The position numbers and the translations under genes are program-made. This document shows, in pieces, positions 1 through 9,044 of a stretch of DNA of 64,000 bases. Each line of letters starts with the position of its first letter. The stretch's first letter is position 1. Where the stretch lies: positions 558,001-622,000 of the forward strand of contig NZ_CP028271.1 of assembly GCF_009914055.1 (NCBI RefSeq). The letters run 5' to 3'. This DNA is from Mixta intestinalis. GTDB lineage: Bacteria; Pseudomonadota; Gammaproteobacteria; Enterobacterales; Enterobacteriaceae. The notes below the pieces were generated by a model. That model was not told the DNA's origin and did no database searches. It saw only the letters and a list, made by a program, of their open reading frames with translations.

Positions 1-1055
1 CTGGTGTTACGGGTGATAACGCCTGCACTTAGCGCTGAGACGGCAACATAAGGTTTCACCGTCGAGGCGGGCGGGTAGGCGGCCTGAATGGCGCGGTTAT
101 AGAGCGGGCGGTTTTCATCCTGTAACAGCGCTTTGTAATCCTTGCTGGAAATACCGTCCACGAACAGGTTGGGATCGTAGCTCGGCGTGGAAACCATCGC
201 CAGAATTTCGCCGGTGCGCGGATCGCTGACCACTACGGCGGCACGGCTGCCGGTCAGCAGGGTTTCGATATATTGCTGTAGCTTCAGATCGACTGACAGC
301 CAGATATCGCGTCCAGCCTGTGGCGACTGTTCATGCAGTTGACGGATGACGCGCCCACGGTTATTGACCTCTACCTCTTCATAACCGGTTTTACCATGCA
401 GCACATCTTCATAATAGTTTTCGATGCCCAGCTTGCCGATATCGTGGGTAGCAGCGTAGTTAGGCCATTTGCCTTCTTTATCGAGGCGGGCGACGTCACG
501 ATCGTTAATTTTTGACACGTAGCCCACGATGTGCGTCAGCGTTTGACCGTAAGGATAGTAGCGACGCTGATAGCCTTTCACCTCAACGCCGGGAAAGCGA
601 TACTGGTTTACGGCGAAGCGCGCCACCTGCACATCGTTCAGCGCCGTTTTCAGCGCAATAGAGGTAAAACGACGCGAGCGCTTACGCTCTTTTTCAAAGT
701 TTTCGATATCATCGTCGGTGAGATCGAGAATAGGACGTAGATCCTGTAGCGTCTGTTTAAGGTTATCAACCTTCTCCGGTACCAGCTCCGCCTGATAAAT
801 CGTGCGGTTCAGCGCCAGCGCGATGCCGTTGCGGTCATAAATAATGCCGCGGCTTGGCGCAACGGGAACCAGCTTGATGCGGTTCTGGTTGGAACGGGTG
901 CTGTAATCATCGAAACGTAAGATCTGCAGGTGATACAGATTGACGACCAGCACGCCGGAAAGCAGAAGAATACCGACGAAAGCGAGCAAGGCTCGCCGTA
1001 CGAAAAGTGTCTGCTCGGCAGTATAGTCACGAAAAGAGTTGCGTTGAGATTTCAT
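1..1055 (-). CDS. mrdA: Penicillin-binding protein 2 (peptidoglycan transpeptidase), C-terminus outside window
   Basis: Inner-membrane transpeptidase that crosslinks peptidoglycan during cell elongation with RodA. The visible 351 codons start MKSQRNSFRDYTAEQ, have one N-terminal membrane anchor (about residues 21-42), the pedestal domain, and reach the penicillin-binding domain. The catalytic serine motif STVK is read near residue 330, just before the window edge, so the SxN and KTG boxes are not visible. The start ATG lies at 1055, 33 bases after the rlmH stop, which matches the E. coli rlmH-mrdA-mrdB order. Identification is secure; the C-terminal half cannot be assessed. Confidence 0.97.
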   Translation of the reverse strand, partial: MKSQRNSFRDYTAEQTLFVRRALLAFVGILLLSGVLVVNLYHLQILRFDDYSTRSNQNRIKLVPVAPSRGIIYDRNGIALALNRTIYQAELVPEKVDNLKQTLQDLRPILDLTDDDIENFEKERKRSRRFTSIALKTALNDVQVARFAVNQYRFPGVEVKGYQRRYYPYGQTLTHIVGYVSKINDRDVARLDKEGKWPNYAATHDIGKLGIENYYEDVLHGKTGYEEVEVNNRGRVIRQLHEQSPQAGRDIWLSVDLKLQQYIETLLTGSRAAVVVSDPRTGEILAMVSTPSYDPNLFVDGISSKDYKALLQDENRPLYNRAIQAAYPPASTVKPYVAVSALSAGVITRNT

Positions 1056-1088
1056 CCGCTGTTTGGTTGTCCGGTTTGCCTTATCAAA

Positions 1089-1559
1089 TTATTCACGGTG
1101 ATAAGGATGATTCGCAGTAATGCTCCATGCACGATACAGGCTTTCTGCGACCAAAACGCGTACCAGCGGATGAGGTAGCGTTAGCGCCGAAAGTGACCAA
1201 CTCTGCTCTGCTGCTGCTTTGCAGGCTGGCGACAGCCCTTCCGGGCCGCCGATCAGCAGGCTGACATCACGACCATCCTGCTTCCAACGTTCAAGCTGCT
1301 GGGCAAGCTGTGGCGTTTCCCAGGGCTGTCCGGGAATATCCAGCGTGACAATGCGGTTGCCCTTACCAACGGCGGCCAGCATCGCTTCCCCCTCTTTGTC
1401 GAGGATACGTTTGATATCCGCATTTTTACCGCGCTTCCCGGCGGTAACTTCGGTCAACTCCAGCGGCATATCCTTCGGAAAGCGACGCAGGTATTCCATA
1501 AAGCCGGTTTGAACCCAGTCCGGCATTTTGGTGCCTACGGCAACAAGCTGCAACTTCAC
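1089..1559 (-). CDS. rlmH: 23S rRNA pseudouridine-1915 N3-methyltransferase RlmH
   Basis: SPOUT-superfamily methyltransferase that uses S-adenosylmethionine to methylate pseudouridine 1915 in helix 69 of 23S rRNA on assembled 70S ribosomes. The 156-residue length is typical of the family. The C-terminal trefoil-knot signature is visible as LLIGGPEGLSP followed by LTLPHPLVRVLVAESLYRAW, and the protein ends in the conserved NHPYHRE tail. It lies 3 bases downstream of rsfS and just upstream of mrdA on the same strand, so these genes are probably co-transcribed. Confidence 0.97.
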   Translation of the reverse strand: MKLQLVAVGTKMPDWVQTGFMEYLRRFPKDMPLELTEVTAGKRGKNADIKRILDKEGEAMLAAVGKGNRIVTLDIPGQPWETPQLAQQLERWKQDGRDVSLLIGGPEGLSPACKAAAEQSWSLSALTLPHPLVRVLVAESLYRAWSITANHPYHRE

Positions 1560-1562
1560 GGC

Positions 1563-1880
1563 TTAGCTCCAGAGCTTTTCCAGTTCATACAGGTGACGAC
1601 TCTCTTCCTGCATGACGTGAACGATAACTTCACCGAGATCGACCACTATCCAGTCCGCGGCATTTTTGCCTTCCATACCCAGCGGCATCAGGCCGGCAGC
1701 GCGTGATTCTTCCATCACGTGATCGGCAATCGACATCACGTGACGTGAAGAAGTACCGGTACAGATAATCATGCAATCGGTGATGCTGGATTTACCCTGC
1801 ACGTCGAGAGAAACGATATCCTGACCTTTCAGATCATCAATCTTATCAATAACGAAGTCTTGGAGTGCTTTACCTTGCAA
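1563..1880 (-). CDS. rsfS: Ribosome silencing factor RsfS
   Basis: Binds ribosomal protein L14 on the 50S subunit and blocks 30S joining, lowering translation under nutrient limitation. The 105-residue protein begins MQGKALQDFVIDKIDDLKG and ends YELEKLWS, as in E. coli, with the family core SSITDCMIICTGTSSRHV in the middle. The start codon is TTG, as in E. coli, preceded by a G-rich Shine-Dalgarno stretch (AAGGGGGAA). The phpB (cobC) gene that separates rsfS from nadD in E. coli is absent; about 90 bases lie between the two genes. Confidence 0.96.
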   Translation of the reverse strand: MQGKALQDFVIDKIDDLKGQDIVSLDVQGKSSITDCMIICTGTSSRHVMSIADHVMEESRAAGLMPLGMEGKNAADWIVVDLGEVIVHVMQEESRHLYELEKLWS

Positions 1881-1970
1881 AAGGTTCCCCCTTGGGTAAC
1901 GGTTTCTGTTGTCTGAAGCGGCGTCGGACGACGCCTGAAAAATTTAGCGGCGCAGTATACCATGCGCTTA

Positions 1971-2615
1971 TCAAGGGCGATATAAGCCCTGATGATTGAT
2001 ATAGTCGATAACCGGCGCGGGTAGCAAATCGTCGCACGAGAGGTTGTGGCGGTAACGCTGACGAATATCGGTCGCGGAGACAGGCAGCAGCGGCGTATCC
2101 GCCAGCCAGATTAAACCGCACGGCTGCTGATGCAGCGCGCTGGCTTGCTGGGTATGGTGTTGCGTTAGCCAGTTTTGCAGTTCCGGTGTCGGCATTGTGC
2201 GCTCATAGCCTGGACGCTGGCAGACCAGCAGATGGCAGAGATCCAGTAATTCCTGCCAGCGGTGCCATTTATGCAGGCTGAGCAGTGAGTCCTGACCAAT
2301 GATAAAGGCCAGCGGCTGTGTCTCGCCGCGCTCCAGACGCAGCTGCTCCAGGGTTTCCACCGTCCAGGAGGGCGTCTGGCGCATCAACTCACGCGTATCA
2401 AGGTTAAACAGTGGACGATTGGCGATTGCCAGTTCTACCATGGCGACGCGCTGCGCGGCGCTGGCTTCCGGCTGCGGGCGATGCGGTGGAACGTTATTTG
2501 GCAGCAGCGTTACCTGATGTAAGCCAACCTGGCGCGCCAGCGCCTCCACCGTATTGAGATGACCGTAGTGAATGGGATCGAAAGTGCCGCCAAACAGGGC
2601 CTGAAGCGCTGCCAT
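1971..2615 (-). CDS. nadD: Nicotinate-nucleotide adenylyltransferase NadD
   Basis: Transfers AMP from ATP to nicotinate mononucleotide to make deamido-NAD in NAD biosynthesis. The 214-residue protein has the nucleotidyltransferase signature GGTFDPIHYGH at residues 9-19 and the C-terminal motif PVSATDIRQRY (the family ISSTxIR position). The start ATG overlaps the holA stop by one base, so the two genes are translationally linked. Confidence 0.97.
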   Translation of the reverse strand: MAALQALFGGTFDPIHYGHLNTVEALARQVGLHQVTLLPNNVPPHRPQPEASAAQRVAMVELAIANRPLFNLDTRELMRQTPSWTVETLEQLRLERGETQPLAFIIGQDSLLSLHKWHRWQELLDLCHLLVCQRPGYERTMPTPELQNWLTQHHTQQASALHQQPCGLIWLADTPLLPVSATDIRQRYRHNLSCDDLLPAPVIDYINHQGLYRP

Positions 2616-3646
2616 TAAAATTCACCTAATTCTGCCGGGAGTGCTTTATTGCAGAGCAGCAGTGACAGGGTCTCCAGTTCTGGCCAGAGGCGCTGCCCGT
2701 AATCCTGTTTTAGTGTAATTTCCAGCCGGGTCAGCAGTTGAATGGCCTGACGAATCTGTAATAAAGAGAGCCGTTGCAGCGCTTCGCTGAACAGGGCGCG
2801 ACGATTTTGCCAGACGCGATGCTGATCGAAAAGCGCGCGTAAAGGCGTGTTACCCTGCTGGCGTTGCAGCGTCAGCAACAGCAGCAGTTCACGCTGTAGT
2901 GTGCGAATCAGGATCACCGGTTCGCTCTCTTCGGCAGCCAGCTGACGCAAAATATGCAGGGCACGTTTACTTTTGCCCGCCAGCAGCGCATCGACCCAGT
3001 GAAACGGCGTAAAGTGGGCGGCATCGCTGACCGCCTGTTCTACCCGCGGCAGCGTCAGCTTGCCGTCCGGCCAGAGCAGAGAGAGGCGCTCCAGCGCCTG
3101 GGATAGCGCCAGCAGGTTGCCTTCATAGCAGTAGCAGAGTAGCTGGCAGGCGGCATCGTCCAGATCGAGCTGCATTGCTTTGGCACGGGCGGCAACCCAG
3201 CGCGGCAGCTGGGCATGTTCCGGCGTAGCGCAGGGCACCAACACTGCCTGCGCGCTAAAAGCTTTGAACCAGGCGCTATTCTCCTGCGCTTTGGTTAATT
3301 TCGCCCCGGTTAAAATGGGTAATACATCGCTGTGCAGCAGCGTGCTCAGCTTCTCCAGCTGGGTAGCGATAGCGGCATTAGGGCCATTTTCCGGCAGCGT
3401 TAAGGTTAATGTCTGACGGCTGGCGAACAGACTCATTGACTGGCAGTGACTAAACACGGTGTCCCAGTCGGTACTGTTATCCAGCACAACGTTGAAATGT
3501 TCGGTGAAACCCTGCTGTTGTGCGCAGGCTTTTATCGCATCATGACTTTCCTGCAACAGCAACGGTTCATTGCCGATAAGCAGGTAGCAGGCGCGCAGCC
3601 CCTCATGGAGCTGCGCGTGCAGTTGCTCAGGGTAAATCCTGATCAT
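2615..3646 (-). CDS. holA: DNA polymerase III delta subunit HolA
   Basis: Clamp-loader subunit that opens the beta sliding clamp. The 343-residue length matches E. coli HolA. The N-terminal AAA+-like region starts MIRIYPEQLHAQLHEGLRACYLLIGNEPLLLQ, where YLLIGNEPLL is the family motif, and the C-terminal helical collar ends LLLCNKALPAELGEF. It overlaps lptE by 4 bases and nadD by 1 base, giving the conserved leuS-lptE-holA-nadD block. Confidence 0.97.
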   Translation of the reverse strand: MIRIYPEQLHAQLHEGLRACYLLIGNEPLLLQESHDAIKACAQQQGFTEHFNVVLDNSTDWDTVFSHCQSMSLFASRQTLTLTLPENGPNAAIATQLEKLSTLLHSDVLPILTGAKLTKAQENSAWFKAFSAQAVLVPCATPEHAQLPRWVAARAKAMQLDLDDAACQLLCYCYEGNLLALSQALERLSLLWPDGKLTLPRVEQAVSDAAHFTPFHWVDALLAGKSKRALHILRQLAAEESEPVILIRTLQRELLLLLTLQRQQGNTPLRALFDQHRVWQNRRALFSEALQRLSLLQIRQAIQLLTRLEITLKQDYGQRLWPELETLSLLLCNKALPAELGEF

Positions 3647-4245
3647 TGCAGACTGGTAGCGGAAGAAGAGGGAACTTCCGGCGAATCTTCACCCGGCGCT
3701 AAAACGGCAGGCGCGGGCAGGATCTCTTTATCGTTCAGCTGAGCTACATGCACCGTCAGCAGCTTACGTACCAGCTGTTCCGCCAGACGCTGACGCATCT
3801 CATCACGAATGATGTTCTGTTCAGAGTCTTTTGCCAGCGCTGCCAGCGGGTTATCGAAGAACGAACGATAAACGGTAGCGTTAACCGGATAGATGCCTTT
3901 AGCCGGAATCACCACCTGTGCGCTGACCGACATCACCATAGAGTATTCCGCCGTAACGCCGTTCTGGAAAACGGAGGCGGTATCGCGGCTCTGGCGTTCG
4001 CCGGAGAGGCGCAGCGTCGGCAGATCGGTGCGGGTGCCCGCGTCGGCTGCTTCGACAATGGTGATATTATTCAGGCGCAGCTGCTGACGCACCGTACGAG
4101 CCAAAGGACCGTAAGGATCGCTGCTCTGCAATACCAGCGTGCGCAACTCCTGCGGCACCTGAGTGGTGCTGCGCAGGTGGAAGCCACAACCGGCGGTGAT
4201 CAACACCGCCAGGCCGAGTAACAAGGTAAAAATCGGATGTCGCAC
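3643..4245 (-). CDS. lptE: LPS-assembly lipoprotein LptE
   Basis: Outer-membrane lipoprotein that plugs the LptD barrel and helps insert lipopolysaccharide into the outer leaflet. The signal peptide ends in lipobox ITAGC with the lipidated cysteine at residue 20, followed by GFHLRSTTQVP, a hallmark of the family. The 200 residues end in a low-complexity tail rich in Pro, Ser and Ala. It lies 14 bases downstream of leuS on the same strand and overlaps the holA start. Confidence 0.96.
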   Translation of the reverse strand: MRHPIFTLLLGLAVLITAGCGFHLRSTTQVPQELRTLVLQSSDPYGPLARTVRQQLRLNNITIVEAADAGTRTDLPTLRLSGERQSRDTASVFQNGVTAEYSMVMSVSAQVVIPAKGIYPVNATVYRSFFDNPLAALAKDSEQNIIRDEMRQRLAEQLVRKLLTVHVAQLNDKEILPAPAVLAPGEDSPEVPSSSATSLQ

Positions 4246-4259
4246 AGTTCCTCCTGAAC

Positions 4260-6842
4260 TTAACCTACTACCAGGTTAAGCAGTTTGCCTGGAACGTAAA
4301 TGACCTTACGGATAGTTACGCCCTCCAGGTATTTTGCCACCAGGTGCTCTTGCGCGGCGCGTGCCTGCACCTGCTCCTGAGTTGCCTCAGCCGCAACGGT
4401 GATTTTACCGCGCACTTTGCCGTTAACCTGCACCACAACCAGCACTGAATCTTCCACCATAGCGGATTCATCAGCCACCGGCCAGGCAGCGTTGTCCACA
4501 TCGCCTTCACCGCCCAGCGCCTGCCACAGCGTAAAGCTGGCGTGCGGGGTGAACGGATAAAGCATCCGTACTACAGCCAGCAGAGCTTCCTGCAGCAGTG
4601 CGCGATCCTGCTCGCTCTCCTGCGGTGCGCGTGCCAGCTTATTCATCAGTTCCATAATAGCGGCAATTGCCGTATTAAAGGTCTGGCGGCGGCCAACGTC
4701 ATCGGAAACTTTGGCGATAGTTTTGTGCAGATCGCGACGCAGCGCCTTCTGATCGTCATTCAGGCTGGCAATATCCAGCGCAACGGTAGCACCTTTCTGG
4801 CTGTGGTCGTAAACCAGCTTCCAGACGCGTTTCAGGAAGCGGTTAGCCCCTTCCACGCCAGACTCCTGCCACTCCAGCGTCATTTCCGCCGGTGACGCGA
4901 ACATCATAAACAGACGAACGGTATCTGCGCCGTAGCGTTCAACCATCAGCTGCGGATCGATACCGTTGTTTTTGGACTTCGACATTTTGCTCATGCCAGC
5001 GTAAATCACTTCGCGGCCTGAGTTATCGACAGCCTTAACGATACGTCCTTTTTCATCGCGCTCAACGTTGACGTCAACCGGAGAAACCCAGTTACGCTCG
5101 CCGTTTTCGCCCAGATAGTAGAAGGCATCAGCCAGCACCATTCCCTGACACAGCAGACGCTTCGCCGGTTCATCCGAATCTACCAGGCCAGCGTCACGCA
5201 GCAGCTTGTGGAAGAAACGGAAATACATCAGGTGCATAATCGCGTGTTCGATACCACCAACGTATTGATCGACCGGCAGCCAGTAGTTAGCTGCGGCTGG
5301 ATCGAGCATGCCTTTATCGAAGTCAGGGCAGGTGTAGCGTGCATAATACCAGGAGGATTCCATAAAGGTATCGAAGGTATCGGTTTCACGCAGCGCAGGC
5401 TGACCGTTAACGGTGGTTTTCGCCCACTCCGGATCGGCCTTAATCGGGCTGGTTATGCCGTCCATCGTGACATCTTCCGGCAAAATAACCGGCAGCTGAT
5501 CTTCCGGCGTTGGCATCACGGTACCATCTTCCAGCGTAACCATCGGAATTGGTGCGCCCCAGTAACGCTGACGAGAAACGCCCCAGTCGCGCAGGCGGTA
5601 GTTCACTTTGCGCACGCCCACGCCTTTTTCCGCCAGCCTGTTAGCAATCGCGTTAAAGCCCGCTTCATGATCGAGGCCATCGAACTCACCGGAGTTGAAC
5701 AATGCGCCTTTTTCAGTCATGGCGGCGGCACTGATGTCCGGCTGATTGCCGTCCAGCGTCAGAACTACGGGTTTGATCGGCAAATCGTATTTTGTGGCGA
5801 ATTCCCAGTCGCGCTGGTCGTGCGCCGGAACGGCCATTACCGCGCCGGTGCCATATTCCATCAGGACAAAGTTAGCGACCCAGACTGGCAATTTATCGCC
5901 GCTCAGTGGGTGAATGGCGAACAGACCGGTCGCCATGCCTTTTTTCTCCATGGTTGCCATTTCAGCTTCGGCAACCTTGGTGTTACGGCATTCGGCGATA
6001 AAATCAGCCAGTGCCGGGTTGTTCACCGCAGCCTGAGCAGCCAGCGGATGGCCTGCGGCAACCGCGACGTAGGTTGCACCCATAAAAGTATCGGGGCGGG
6101 TGGTGTAGACGGTCACTTTTTCTTCGCTGTCGGCTACGTCAAAAGTAATTTCCACCCCTTCAGAACGGCCAATCCAGTTGCGCTGCATGGTTTTGACCTG
6201 TTCCGGCCAGTCTTCCAGCTTATCCAGATCGTTCAGCAGCTCGTCAGCGTAGTCAGTGATTTTGATAAACCACTGCGGGATCTCTTTACGCTCGACTTTA
6301 GAATCACAACGCCAGCAGCAGCCGTCGATAACCTGCTCGTTAGCCAGCACGGTCTGATCGTTAGGGCACCAGTTGACCGCAGAGGTCTTTTTGTAAACCA
6401 GGCCTTTTTCATACAGTTTGGTAAAGAACCACTGTTCCCAACGGTAATATTCTGGCTGGCAGGTCGCCAGCTCGCGGCTCCAGTCGTAACCGAATCCCAG
6501 CAGTTTCAGCTGGTTTTTCATGTAGTCGATATTAGCGTAGGTCCAGGGAGCGGGCGCGGTGTTGTTTTTTACCGCTGCGCCTTCCGCAGGCAGGCCGAAG
6601 GCATCCCAGCCGATGGGCTGGAGCACGTTTTTTCCCAGCATACGCTGGTAGCGGGCAATCACATCACCGATGGTGTAGTTGCGCACATGACCCATATGTA
6701 GGCGGCCAGAAGGATAGGGCAGCATAGAGAGGCAGTAATATTTCTCTTTGCCTTCTTCTTCGGTCACTTTGAACGTCTGTTGGTTATCCCAGTGTTGCTG
6801 AACACGGGATTCTATCTCTTCCGGGCGGTATTGCTCTTGCAT
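4260..6842 (-). CDS. leuS: Leucyl-tRNA synthetase LeuS
   Basis: Class I aminoacyl-tRNA synthetase that charges tRNA-Leu, with an editing (CP1) domain. The 860-residue length equals E. coli LeuS. The HIGH-type motif reads YPSGRLHMGHVRNY near residues 43-56, and KMSKS is present as MSKMSKSKNNGID in the C-terminal part of the catalytic core. The threonine-rich editing motif TTRPDTFMGATYV is intact. First gene of the leuS-lptE-holA-nadD unit, divergent from ybeL across a 233-base gap that must hold both promoters. Confidence 0.98.
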   Translation of the reverse strand: MQEQYRPEEIESRVQQHWDNQQTFKVTEEEGKEKYYCLSMLPYPSGRLHMGHVRNYTIGDVIARYQRMLGKNVLQPIGWDAFGLPAEGAAVKNNTAPAPWTYANIDYMKNQLKLLGFGYDWSRELATCQPEYYRWEQWFFTKLYEKGLVYKKTSAVNWCPNDQTVLANEQVIDGCCWRCDSKVERKEIPQWFIKITDYADELLNDLDKLEDWPEQVKTMQRNWIGRSEGVEITFDVADSEEKVTVYTTRPDTFMGATYVAVAAGHPLAAQAAVNNPALADFIAECRNTKVAEAEMATMEKKGMATGLFAIHPLSGDKLPVWVANFVLMEYGTGAVMAVPAHDQRDWEFATKYDLPIKPVVLTLDGNQPDISAAAMTEKGALFNSGEFDGLDHEAGFNAIANRLAEKGVGVRKVNYRLRDWGVSRQRYWGAPIPMVTLEDGTVMPTPEDQLPVILPEDVTMDGITSPIKADPEWAKTTVNGQPALRETDTFDTFMESSWYYARYTCPDFDKGMLDPAAANYWLPVDQYVGGIEHAIMHLMYFRFFHKLLRDAGLVDSDEPAKRLLCQGMVLADAFYYLGENGERNWVSPVDVNVERDEKGRIVKAVDNSGREVIYAGMSKMSKSKNNGIDPQLMVERYGADTVRLFMMFASPAEMTLEWQESGVEGANRFLKRVWKLVYDHSQKGATVALDIASLNDDQKALRRDLHKTIAKVSDDVGRRQTFNTAIAAIMELMNKLARAPQESEQDRALLQEALLAVVRMLYPFTPHASFTLWQALGGEGDVDNAAWPVADESAMVEDSVLVVVQVNGKVRGKITVAAEATQEQVQARAAQEHLVAKYLEGVTIRKVIYVPGKLLNLVVG

Positions 6843-7075
6843 GGCAGCCTGTGGTCCTTTATGAATAGCGCGAAGCCTGAACTATGTCGATATGATCCGC
6901 ATAGCATAGCCGATAAGGCTTTGCTGCAACAACACCTGACGGACGCTGGTGTGCCATTTCTCTTTAAGCTGGAAGCCTTACTGCAAAATTTCCCTCAAAT
7001 CAGCATGCAGACGGAGGAAATTTGCGACAGGCGCTAGAATTAGCAACAGGCTTACCGCTGATTACAGGAGAAAAT

Positions 7076-7558
7076 ATGAATAAGGTGGCACAGCATTATC
7101 GTCAGCTGCTCTCTGCCCTGAGCGAGCGCTTGACGCAGGGAGAGCGGGATATCGACGGTATGGTCGATCAGGCTCGTCAGCAGCTAATCATGCAGGGAGA
7201 ATTGTCCCGCAGCGAAATTAATGATGTCACGCGCGCGGTGCGGCGTGATTTAGAGGAATTTGCCCGCAGCTATCATGAAAACGAAGAGGATTTGACCGAT
7301 AGCGTGTTTATGCGCGTGGTGCGTGAAAGCCTGTGGAAAGAGCTGGCGGATATTACCGATAAAAGCCAGCTGGAATGGCGTGAAGTATTTCAGGACCTTA
7401 ACCATCATGGCGTCTACCAGAGCGGCGAAGTGGTAGGCTTGGGTAACCTTGTCTGCGAGAAGTGTCACTTTACCCGAGCGATTTATACGCCGGAAACGCT
7501 GTCGCTCTGCCCGGAGTGCGGGCACGATCATTTTCAACGCCAGCCATTTACCCCTTAA
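7076..7558 (+). CDS. ybeL: Zinc-ribbon family protein YbeL
   Basis: Cytoplasmic protein of unknown function. The start at 7076 (MNKVAQHYRQLLSALSERL) has an AGGAG Shine-Dalgarno sequence 5 bases upstream and matches the E. coli protein, giving 160 residues; a longer TTG reading from 7022 is unlikely. The N-terminal half is helical and charged. The C-terminus carries two CxxC pairs (CEKCHF and CPECGHD), a probable zinc ribbon. It is followed by a strong terminator and is convergent with gltL. Confidence 0.93.
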   Translation: MNKVAQHYRQLLSALSERLTQGERDIDGMVDQARQQLIMQGELSRSEINDVTRAVRRDLEEFARSYHENEEDLTDSVFMRVVRESLWKELADITDKSQLEWREVFQDLNHHGVYQSGEVVGLGNLVCEKCHFTRAIYTPETLSLCPECGHDHFQRQPFTP

Positions 7559-7615
7559 GACAGGGTGCGGCTGGAAGATAGCGGGCTATTTCATCTGTTG
7601 TCGGACGTGGTTGGA

Positions 7616-7636
7616 GGCGGCCAGCAGGCCGCCTTT
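7616..7636 (+). terminator. Terminator after ybeL
   Basis: Perfect 7-base-pair stem (GGCGGCC / GGCCGCC) with loop AGCA, followed by TTT. It lies 58 bases past the ybeL stop and just before the convergent gltL stop. The short T-run favours termination of plus-strand transcription. Confidence 0.6.
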
Positions 7637-7640
7637 AATA

Positions 7641-8366
7641 CTAATGCAGGATTTTTGCCAGAAAATCTTTGGCGCGCTCCGAGCGGGGATCGGCAAAAAA
7701 GTCTTCTTTTCGCGTATCCTCAACGATTCTGCCCTCATCCATAAAGATTACCCGGTTTGCTACCTTGCGTGCGAAACCCATCTCATGGGTGACGACCATC
7801 ATCGTCATACCTTCGTGCGCCAGCTCGACCATTACATCCAGCACTTCATTTATCATTTCCGGATCAAGGGCGGATGTCGGCTCATCAAACAGCATCGCTA
7901 CCGGATCCATGCAGAGCGCACGGGCTATCGCCACGCGCTGCTGCTGCCCGCCGGAAAGCTGGCCGGGAAATTTATTGGCATGGGCCGCGAGGCCAACACG
8001 CGTCAGCAGCTTCAGCCCTTTTTCACGCGCGGCGTCCTTGTTGCGTTTTAACACTTTAATCTGTGCCAGCGTCAGGTTCTCTACAATACTCAGATGAGGA
8101 AACAGTTCAAAATGCTGGAAAACCATACCGACTTTAGCGCGCAGCTGTGCCAGGTTGGTTTTTTTATCGTTGAGCTGGATGCCGTTGACTTCGATACTGC
8201 CCTGCTGGATCGGCTCCAGACCGTTAACCGTTTTTATCAGCGTTGATTTGCCGGAACCGGAAGGACCGCAAACCACCACGACTTCGCCTTTTTGCACCTG
8301 AGTTGAGCATTCGGTCAGCACCTGAAAGTGACCATACCACTTCGAAACATTTTTCAGGGTAATCAT
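7641..8366 (-). CDS. gltL: Glutamate/aspartate ABC transporter ATP-binding protein GltL
   Basis: ATPase that powers uptake of glutamate and aspartate with permeases GltJ and GltK and binding protein GltI. The 241-residue protein carries Walker A GPSGSGKS, signature LSGGQQQRVAIARAL, Walker B MLFDEPTSALDP and the H-loop VVTHEMGFA. It is the last gene of the gltIJKL unit and sits directly against gltK with no spacer. Confidence 0.97.
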   Translation of the reverse strand: MITLKNVSKWYGHFQVLTECSTQVQKGEVVVVCGPSGSGKSTLIKTVNGLEPIQQGSIEVNGIQLNDKKTNLAQLRAKVGMVFQHFELFPHLSIVENLTLAQIKVLKRNKDAAREKGLKLLTRVGLAAHANKFPGQLSGGQQQRVAIARALCMDPVAMLFDEPTSALDPEMINEVLDVMVELAHEGMTMMVVTHEMGFARKVANRVIFMDEGRIVEDTRKEDFFADPRSERAKDFLAKILH

Positions 8367-9044
8367 TTATACCGTCCTTTTTCTTTTTAGATAGCTGACC
8401 AGCGTAGAGGCGCTAATACTGATAACGAAATAGACCAGACCGGCGAACAGAATCATCTCAACCTGGGTGCCGTCACGTTCGCCGATAGTGGAGGCGGTAC
8501 GGAAAAAATCGGCGAGGCTGAGCACGTAAACCAGAGAGGTATCCTGAAACAGCACGATGCCCTGGGTGAGCAGCAGCGGCACCATGGCGCGAAAGGCCTG
8601 CGGCAGAATAATCAACCGCATGGTCTGGAAAGGCGTCATGCCGAGCGCCAGACCCGCACTGGACTGCCCGCGCGATATGCTCTGAATACCGGCGCGAATA
8701 ATTTCCGCATAGTAAGCCGCTTCGAACAGTGAAAAGGCCACCATGGCGGAAATCAGGCGGATATCCGTTTTAGGCGACAGCCCCAGCACCTGCTGTAAGA
8801 AACTGGGCACTACCAGGTAGAACCAGAGTAGCACCATAACCAGCGGGACGGAGCGAAACAGGTTGACGTACAGCCTGGCAAACCAGCTAATGGGCGCAAA
8901 GGTTGAAAGGCGCATCATTGCCAGCAGCGTGCCCCAGAGAATGCCAAACACTACCGCCGTGACGGTAATTTTGAGCGTAATCACCAGCCCGCTGAGGAGA
9001 TAGGGCAGGCTGGGAACAACAGAACTCCAGTCAAATTCGTACAT
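8367..9044 (-). CDS. gltK: Glutamate/aspartate ABC transporter permease GltK
   Basis: Inner-membrane permease of the polar amino acid (HisM) family. The 225 residues begin MYEFDWSSVVPSLPYLLSG as in E. coli and contain about five membrane segments. The EAA-loop signature that docks to the ATPase reads GIQSISRGQSSAGLALGMTP. Its start overlaps the gltJ stop by one base, consistent with a heterodimeric GltJ-GltK pore made at equal levels. Confidence 0.97.
   Translation of the reverse strand: MYEFDWSSVVPSLPYLLSGLVITLKITVTAVVFGILWGTLLAMMRLSTFAPISWFARLYVNLFRSVPLVMVLLWFYLVVPSFLQQVLGLSPKTDIRLISAMVAFSLFEAAYYAEIIRAGIQSISRGQSSAGLALGMTPFQTMRLIILPQAFRAMVPLLLTQGIVLFQDTSLVYVLSLADFFRTASTIGERDGTQVEMILFAGLVYFVISISASTLVSYLKRKRTV

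Noticed and set aside
5208..6701. 497-codon open frame on the plus strand
   Set aside because: It is fully antisense to leuS, which is intact and highly conserved. The frame has no ribosome binding site or recognisable domain and reflects the codon bias of leuS.
6780..7037. Possible small gene between leuS and ybeL
   Set aside because: It starts inside leuS on the opposite strand, has no ribosome binding site and ends before the ybeL start. The gap is better read as a divergent promoter region.
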